Source: Zygophlyctis sp. KS116
Taxonomy: Eukaryota > Chytridiomycota
Assembly: GCA_054661495.1 (NCBI GenBank)
Contig: BAAFSQ010000016.1
Coordinates: forward strand, 1-64,000
DNA: 64,000 bases
Reading direction: 5' to 3'
Below are positions 56,301-64,000 of this stretch, piece by piece; positions within the stretch are counted from its first letter, which is position 1; every line of letters begins with the position of its first letter. The notes beneath the pieces are model-generated. The model searched no databases. It was not told the DNA's origin and saw only the letters and a list, made by a program, of their open reading frames with translations. The translations under genes and the position numbers were made by a program.

Positions 56301-58790
56301 ATGCTACAGTTCCTGCTTGCTTTTTTGATTCGCCTGTTTGTTTTGAAATAATATCTTCCCGGATTGTAAGCTTTCGTAATTTTTTAGAGTCTCCGAAATC
56401 AGAATCAACTTCCGAATGAATATCATCGTCATTATAAGCAGAGCCATAATCTGATTCGTTATCATGACTCGATTCCATGCTAGCTGATTTCGATTGGATT
56501 CTAAACCACTTCAGTTTCGAGTCTGACAAGTAAATCTGTGTCCTGCCAAGAATCATTTCATTTGCTCTCCAATGCAGTGATGCGGAAATGCGATCTAATG
56601 CGGTACCAATTCCCTTATTCATACTTTGGTATTTTGATACGACTGCCCCAAACTGTGATTCAAAACTTTCATAAGAAATTCCAGGGAAGGCGACATTAGC
56701 AAATGCACGGCTTGTGGCGATTGCCAGTATAGAAAACTCCTCAATTTTCCGCCTTAACAGAGATAGAGTCAACCTCTTTGCATTTTTTTCGAATGGGTTG
56801 ATGCAGAAAACATTGTAGACTTTAGTATGAGACAAGCAAACCATTAAGTCATCCATTGAATTAAGATGGCTTGATATAGTTGTCTCTTTGATAGCTATGG
56901 ATTTCTTATCATTGCCACCTTTGCGTTTCATAGAAGGATTTCTTTTTAGTGTAGAATTCAAATGGGCAGAAACTATGTTTCCTTTGTGTAATTCAGTCTC
57001 AACACCAGCTGCAGATGAAAATAAAGATGCCAAAAAGGCAGAAATGCTGATCATTGAATCATTTTCTTCACCTACAGATGCCATATCTCCTGTATTTTTT
57101 CGAAACAGGACGATAAAATCTGATGAAATTGTTTCAGTATTTTTGATTTGGAAATCATTAACCGAATATTCAACTTTGGCAAAGTTATGTCGAATACCAA
57201 AAACAAACTGGCTTGAAGATGAAGTACAGCGGGAAGGAGGAATGTAGACAGGATCCTTTGAAAAACGACTATTCAAAGCACTTAAAATCATTTCTGAAGA
57301 GTGGTTTGTGCAAGTTTCTTCATTTATAGCAGCCAATAATCCGTTAGGCCCAGTAAAAAAGTTCAAAATTGGGGAATGATCAACACACGATATTTCTGGA
57401 GGGTTTAGCTGTTCAGACTTAAAAACGGCCAGTCTAGACATAATCAACTTAGAATCCATAAACTGTGAGATCCTCTCGAATGAAATATTTGAGCAAAACT
57501 CATAGAAAGACAGAGGCCGTGTTTCTGATTCAATTAGGGCAGGAAAGTCTAGAATCCCAACAAAATTATCTACTGCGGTTTCTTCCTTACATAAACGATC
57601 ATTAACTCTTCCTAAGATCCAAGAGAAAAGATGTGAATAAAGAGCTCTAGCCAATTCATCTCGACGAGCTGTGCTCTCATCTAAATTAAGAATTTCTGAA
57701 CAGAATTCATTGCCAATCACTTTAGTCTTGAATGTCAACACTGACTGAAGAGCCGATTCTGTGACTCCTAACAATTTTGAAGCACATGAAAGGGTTTCAA
57801 TATTCTTAATTGTAGCGGGCTCTTCAGTATTCAAAGGATTCTCAACAAACTGTAAATTTCCTAAGTGCAGAATCGCGGCAACAACCTGAAAAATAAATGT
57901 TTGAATCCTCCTTCCTATCCCAATGGATTTTAAGTGCTCGCGTAACTCTCTCATGTTTTCAATATCTTGAACAGTAACAACTGTACCGGTCCCACCAAAA
58001 CCCATTTTCCGCCCTAATGTACCCCTTCGCTTTCCAGACTGCAAATAAGAGTAAAGGTTTGTATCCGATTCTAAAAACATTGCATTCCTTTCATCAGCTG
58101 ATAAACCTTTACGATCAATTAAAATGTTGTTTACCACCAATAACTTGATAAAAGATATTGAAATTTCTTTCACCATCAGGAAGCGACTGATAAGAAGTAA
58201 CTCTACTTTTTTCAAGCAAATAGTCCAAAGTCTTAACACCAACCATTCGGCCTGATCTAGAGAATTGATACTCAGAATATAATGCAAATCGTGAAGAATT
58301 AACACTGTTGAAAACTTGAGCATGTCCAAATGATTGTAAAATAGTTTGCATCTTGATGGCACCAGTTAAAACTTTGGAATTCTTTTTAGCATTTGTACTC
58401 AAAGCCACCAAGTGTTTAACTATTTGCTTTCTTGCATTGGATTTTCCCGATCCATTCCCTCCTCTTCATATAAGTCATTATTTAATCTTACCGCATCACA
58501 ATTGTTTGATCTTGTTGAGTATGAATCATATCCACAAATGCAGTACTAGTCAATTCTAGCAAATGAGCTGTGACATTCACATCCACTTTTTCTGGCATTG
58601 ACCATTTTTCATCAGCAGACTGAGCATAATACAATGAATCTTTAGAATCCAAATCTGATGAAGGATTAACTGCAATCAAAACATCTGAGCCGACCCAAGT
58701 ATATCTTTTCTTTGCTTCTAGCCTTGATGCAATGGTCCCTACTATTGAATCTATATCAATGCTAGTCAGATATGATATATCTTCGTTCAT
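53360..58790 (-). CDS. Chitin synthase with myosin-like head and DEK_C tail (class V/VII type)
   Basis: Exon 1 starts [20 protein letters not shown] and contains [19 protein letters not shown], the myosin-head start. The spliced P-loop is [10 protein letters not shown] cytochrome-b5-like segment precedes the synthase (VYDTTTAD). The synthase part has [65 protein letters not shown] and the catalytic [13 protein letters not shown]. Seven or so membrane segments are visible. The last exon encodes a DEK_C domain ([40 protein letters not shown]). Such enzymes make cell-wall chitin at sites of polarised growth. Introns are short: 28 nt at the P-loop and about 32 nt before the DEK_C region. Confidence 0.93.
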
Positions 58791-59535
58791 TGTTCTTTAT
58801 TTGTTGAATGCGAACGCCACAATTTTGCCTCGGTTGAATTTCTTCTGTATATATAATGCATTATCCATCAGACATTAGAGATAAATTATAACTATCATGT
58901 GTCCTTTTCATTGATCAATGATGCTGTGGAAATATGAGTTTTATTATTCGTTTTTTTCTGATGGTAATTGGTAGATCAACCGGATAAAGATTGTTGAGTA
59001 TGCTTTAAGTCTATTCTAATCGAAGTTTCCATACTTTGGACAATTTAATTGATGGACAACGCATATTGGAAAAAGATCTTTTTAAGCTCACTGAAAGGAT
59101 AATGCCATTTCAAGTCTATTTAGGATTGAATGAATATATTTGCAAGTTTAATGGCCTAAAAAAATATCCCAGGGCGATTTTACTTTTTTCAATCAATTTA
59201 AATAGTTGTTTACGTCAGATCACAGCGCGTGAAATCCATATTGACGTCAGACAAATAAATATAATAATGCAAGATATAACTACCGTATATCAGTCAGCAG
59301 AAAATTATTCAGTAGTCCACAATTATCAGTAACCGAATCATTTAAAATGCCAACGTAATAGAAATTATTCGCTGCCGATATCACTTTAGAGCCCAATTTA
59401 TTCCATCCCTAAAAACCAAAGAGAAATCCATCACCAGGATAAGGATATAGCATGTGAAACGCATATGAGGCCAAGGACGTCGGAATGCTGGGCAATTAAA
59501 TGAAACTGAGCGGCTGACTGCCCAAATTAAATTTA
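58791..59535. other. Divergent intergenic region between two chitin synthases
   Basis: About 745 bp between the starts of the two chitin synthases. It contains a decayed chitin synthase fragment (59283-59400, minus). Plus-strand frame 59036-59332 is open for about 98 codons (MDNLIDGQRILEKDLFKLTE) but resembles nothing I know and is probably not a gene. No clear promoter element is visible. Confidence 0.6.
59283..59400 (-). pseudogene. Relic of a third chitin synthase
   Basis: The minus strand encodes [20 protein letters not shown], then GLLNNFLL, followed by a stop. This matches [18 protein letters not shown] and then LSNYLLL in the intact gene to the left. At DNA level a 28-base block differs at only two positions between the relic and that gene. 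Upstream on the minus strand a TTTTTAG followed by GGATGGAATAAA could be an old splice acceptor and exon start. No complete frame surrounds it. Confidence 0.6.
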
Positions 59536-62500
59536 ATGCAAGATCGGTACTGCTTACATACATCAAACTGCCTATTATCTTTACAACCGATAGATGGGAG
59601 TATATCAAAGGCACTAGAGGATTTTATTGGTAGAATCTTGGAGTTATCAGTCACAGATAAGGACGATCAAATAATACTTTTATTGTAATTACAATATTTA
59701 ATACGAAAGAGGGACATCAGGATCAGGAAAGACAAACACATTTAATAGTGTCAGGAACTTATTATTGGCGGATTCTGATTTGATTAAAGGTATTCGTGAT
59801 GCTGATTCAATTTTGAATGCATTCGGCAATGTTTATGAATCAGAGGATCATTTCAATGCATCTAAGTTTGGGAAATATGTAGAATATCAATTTAATTCTG
59901 ATGGTACATTTCTGGGATGCAAGCTTTTAGAATTTTTTCTACAAAAACATCAAATCTATTCTGCTCAGCCTTTTCATATTTTTAATCATTTGATTGCTGG
60001 AGCTACGCCAATTGAAAAACAGTCATGGTAATATCTATATTGATTACTTATTTTTTAGGGAACTCAATGATAATCATCGGTATTTGGGAGACAAGGAAAA
60101 GTCAAGTATCAAAACTGGATCTCATATAATTTTCAATGCTCTTAGAAAGCAATTGAAGGCAATTGGGTGTGGTCCTAGAATGCAACAAGGTCTTTTTCAA
60201 GTCATATCTTCTATTTTACATTTGGGAGATATCAATTTTGAAATTACCAATATTCAAGAAACTTGTAAAATAAAGAATCAAAACAAATGTGCAGTGGCAG
60301 CAAGACTTTTAGGCTGTAAAGAGGAGGATTTAAACAATGCACTGATTACTAAATCAACATTAATTGGAACAGAGAAGTGCTCCATTGTTCTTGGGACGTT
60401 TGAAGCTGCAAGACAACGTAATCAGCTCGCAGCTTTACTCTATTCTCTTATTTTTTCCTGGCTCGTGGATCAAATCAATAAAGCATACTGTGTACAGGAT
60501 GAATTGGTTTCTCAATTCGTTGGTGTTTTTGATTTTCCTGGAGTCATGCCCAATAGAACAATTGGATTTGGATTTGAACAGCTCTTGGTCAACTATATGA
60601 GTGAAAGTCTAGATTTTCTGGCGAAAATCAAACTTTGCGACAAACAATGGATGCTATATGATGAGAATGATCTTACAGATTATAGTTCAAGTCTGAAAAA
60701 AATTGAGGATCAATCAGATTTAATTGATTTGCTTGGAAGTGAAAATACTGGATTGTTGTCAAGATTTTACTTGAATAGGCCTACGTTTAAAGAACTGAAT
60801 GCTATGTCTCATAAAAATGTTCATTTAGTGCCTGATAGAAAGAGAAAGCTGCCCACGCACTTTGCGATTCGTCACTTTACAGGGACGGTTGACTACAGAA
60901 TAGCAGATCTAGATATAATATCAGATTCATTTATTGGGGCTGACTTTGTCTCTCTGTTTGGAAATTCAGTGAATTCTAATGGTTCACCAAATGTATCTTT
61001 TATACGGCAGCTTTTTAACAAGCGTTTGATTTCCCTTGAATATGATCCGCATTCACCTCGCACAGTTTTGAAAGCTAGTGCTTCATCCATGCCAAACAGA
61101 ACGCCGTCATACAAAAAACACAATGGGATCTCTCCCCAACCAGCTTCATATGAATCAGAAACTCCATTGTCTCCTCTGCTAGCCTCATTTAAGCTATTAC
61201 TTACTGTATCAATAGATACATCTTGTCATTCTATATACCATTTTGATGAAAAGAAAAAGGAAGATATACGTGGTATTTTTGGTGATTTTGGATTAGAAAT
61301 GATGAAAAAATCATCCTGTTCAAAGTATTTTACCTCTTTACCACACGCTGAATTTCTATATCGTTATTCCGAAACAAACCCGAGATTCGAATTGTCGCAG
61401 AGCTCAAAAGAAGAGTGTGAGCTTGCATGTCGGGAATTACAATGGGATAATGAAAAAGCGATTGCTGGAAAATTTCGAATTTTTCTAACTTATGATGCAT
61501 GGAAAGAAATCAGCGTAAAGAAGCTTCAAAAAGATATTGAAAAATCGCCTTTGGATATTTCTCAGAATTTGGACGTCATAGAAGACTGTGAAAGTGAAGA
61601 TCATTCTTTGGTAGATCCGGTAGATTCTTTTTTTCTTGATGACGAGCTAGCAATCGCCATTATTCCAGATATTGAATCAGGGAAGGCCCGAAAAACCAGA
61701 ATATTTGAGGACATCAAGCCCATCCAGCCCTCTAAATGGAAATATCCTCCAGGTATGTCGCTCCAAAGAAAAGTATGGTTTACTTGTACATGGATATTAA
61801 CTTGGTTTATTCCTTCTGGCTTAATGAAAGTTTTCAAGCATCATACACCAGAAGTAAGAATCGCATTTAGAGAAAAGCTAGCTTTATGCATCCTGATTTT
61901 GCTGTCATGCTCAATGATGCTTTTTTTTATAATTGGCGTTGGGCCTCTTACCTGCCCAAGTCAAAATGTACTTTCTGCTGGGGAGGTCTCAGCATATAGC
62001 AGTATGTCTAATCCATTGGTTATAATTAATGGATTTTATTATTACATACCTGATATTATTCAGACACACGTTTTGGGTGGTTCTTATGCTATATCGTCCA
62101 CGACTTTTCAGGCTACAGTTTTAGGGCAAGATGTCAGCGGTATGTTTTACTCAACCGACGATTTCTTAAGAAATTGTCCAGGCTTCGATCGCCCCAGTGG
62201 CTGGGATAACATACCCAGCCGTGATGCGCCCGGGTCAGCAAATAATATTTGGTAAGGTTTTTACATTTTTACCGATAGGTATGCGCATTTGATTCGAAAG
62301 GAAGGCCAGACTGACTACTTGTCCCAAATCGCTCGTATGAAAAAAGGTTATGTTGCCAGAGATAAACAATGGATAACGAGCAAGCTTTCTGCTGACCAAA
62401 TGTCGAATAAAATAATAATAGCATGGGACAGGGTCTACGATGTGACTAACTACTACACAGAATATAATATCCAAAATAATGGCTCTGGATTTATGGGGCC

Positions 62501-64000
62501 ATTTGTCAAGCAAATTTTCGACACATATTCTCCATTTGGAAAAGACGCTACCGTTGGTTTAAACCAATTGGGCGCAGCTTCTTTCGGAGGAATCCAGTTT
62601 TTAGCTCAAGTCAGATATTGCCTCGATTCAATGTTTCTTGTTGGAGTTATTGATCATCGAAATGACCTTAAATGTCAGGTAGGGAACTATGTTCTGCTAG
62701 CATCGTCTATTTTATTATTCTTGGTTATTTCTATCAAATTCTTGGCTTCATTACAGTTTGAATCATCTAAAGCACCAGAAGATCAGGATAAGTTTGCAAT
62801 AATTCAGGTTCCATGCTATTCAGAGGGTTATGATTCCCTTTATAAAACTTTTTCGTCCATAGCAAAATTAGATTATGACAGTCAGCGAAAACTTCTTTTC
62901 GTTGTTTGTGATGGTATGATGATTGGGCATGGAAATGATAAGCCAACTCCTCGAATTGTGCTGGACATTTTAGGCGTTGATCCTTACGAAGACCCTCAGC
63001 CAGTTGCATATCGCTCTTTGGGAGAAGGAACTAAACAAATGAATTTGGCAAAAGTCTATTCCGGGCTCTATAAGACAGAAGATCATTGCATTCCTTTCGT
63101 TGTTGTCATCAAGATTGGCAAACCATCTGAACGCCAACGACCTGGAAACAGGTAGCCTTAGATGCATCTAATTTTTAGAGGAAAGCGTGATTCACAATTA
63201 CTATTGCTAAACTTTTTAAATCATGTACATTACAAATCAGAAATGTCTCCTTTAGAGGTCACTGTATATGACCATATGAAGAATAATATTGGAATTCACC
63301 CTTATTTATATGAATATATGCTTATGATGGATGCTGATACTGAAGCATATCCTGATAGTCTTAAGCGATTGATATCAAGCATGGTCAATGATTCCAGGGT
63401 ATTTAATTTTATTTTATAACTCAAGGTTATGGGAATTTGTGGTGAAACCAGAATGGCGAATGAAAAGTCCTCCTGGGTGACAATGATTCAGGTTTATGAG
63501 TACTTTATATCGCACCATATGGCTAAAGCATTTGAATCCTTATTTGGATGCGTAACTTGCCTTCCGGGCTGTTTTTCACTATATCGAATCCGTAACTGTC
63601 AAAAAAACAAGCCAATTTTGATCAGCAATGAAGTATTACGTGATTATTCTGTTAATCAAGTTAATACTCTGCATTTGAAGAATTTGCTCGAATTAGGAGA
63701 AGACAGATATTTAACCACTCTGCTGCTTAAGCACTTCCCTTTGATGAAAACATCATTTAATCCGGATGCCGTTTGCCTCACGATGGCACCTGATAGGTGG
63801 TCAATTCTCTTGTCACAGAGAAGAAGGTGGATTAACTCTACTGTTCATAACTTATTTGAACTTCTTCTCATTCCTCAGCTCTGTGGATTTTGTTGCTTTA
63901 GTATGCGTTTTATTGTTTTGATTGATATTTTTGGCACTATAATGCAGCCTTCGGCTCTGATCTATTTAGGGTATGTGATATATAAGGCGATAACCGATAC
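59536..64000 (+). CDS. Second chitin synthase with shortened myosin-like head (3' end outside window)
   Basis: The first exon (59536-59684) reads [20 protein letters not shown] and ends in [10 protein letters not shown] 25-nt intron (59685-59709) leads to the P-loop [14 protein letters not shown]. The pre-P-loop part is shorter than in the neighbouring synthase, and an upstream in-frame TGA limits the start, so exon 1 is less certain. Later landmarks are [21 protein letters not shown], the cytochrome-b5-like [79 protein letters not shown] and [13 protein letters not shown]. At least five more short introns occur. It is divergent from the first chitin synthase. Confidence 0.9.

Noticed and set aside
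59036-59332. Plus-strand frame of 98 codons between the chitin synthases
   Set aside because: Composition and sequence resemble nothing known, it overlaps the minus-strand chitin synthase relic, and it has no clear splice context.

Overview
The window is a compact, AT-rich nuclear segment from a fungus-like eukaryote. Coding regions are broken by very short spliceosomal introns, mostly 24-31 nt with GTA-type donors, and intergenic gaps are often only a few bases. The gene content points to an early-diverging fungus: a Zn2Cys6 transcription factor, a GH76 Dfg5/Dcw1-type protein, a GH5 sterylglucosidase/glucocerebrosidase-type enzyme, and two chitin synthases with myosin-like heads (one with a DEK_C tail). 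SURF1 and TMEM223 homologues imply cytochrome oxidase and aerobic mitochondria. A cortactin-type N-terminal acidic domain, VMP1 and HEATR6-like proteins would fit an opisthosporidian (rozellid or aphelid) or chytrid-grade lineage. That placement is inference; I cannot name the species.

Region 1 (1-36920) is mostly single-copy housekeeping genes: UBXN4-like, mitochondrial Obg, TMEM223, DOMON, SURF1, mevalonate kinase, citrate synthase 1, cortactin-like mini-protein, PIG-F, EEF1AKMT4-like methyltransferase, Zn2Cys6 factor, UMP/CMP kinase, sirtuin, ROMO1/Mgr2, Lst2-like, VMP1, HEATR6-like, dynein light chain, SHQ1, cyclin with RS tail, syntaxin, GH5 glycosidase, UPF0132 membrane protein, LDAF1-like, kinesin, CaMK-like kinase, Elp4, a degenerate thymidylate-kinase-like protein, a divergent citrate synthase 2, and Exo70.

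Region 2 (36986-53232) is the most unusual part. It holds seven paralogous genes of a family I do not recognise: six on the minus strand and one inverted on the plus strand. A tRNA-Arg and a GH76 gene separate the outermost copy from the rest. Each protein starts with a short coiled coil carrying a KYI/LEE-type motif. It then has a basic or Ser/Lys-rich linker and one to five copies of a roughly 75-90 residue module. The module opens with a W-x-x-(I/L/V) helix and closes with a (F/Y/W)-G-(I/V)-P-x4-7-F-x2-W signature. Five of the genes end in a C-terminal module encoded on a separate exon, six such exons in all, behind a phase-2 intron conserved in position. A small gene at 32018-32503 shares only the N-terminal motif. 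I call this the GIP-module family for convenience.

Region 3 (53360-64000) is a divergent, head-to-head pair of chitin synthases with myosin-like heads. About 0.75 kb lies between them and contains a decayed fragment of a third chitin synthase. The second gene runs off the window end.
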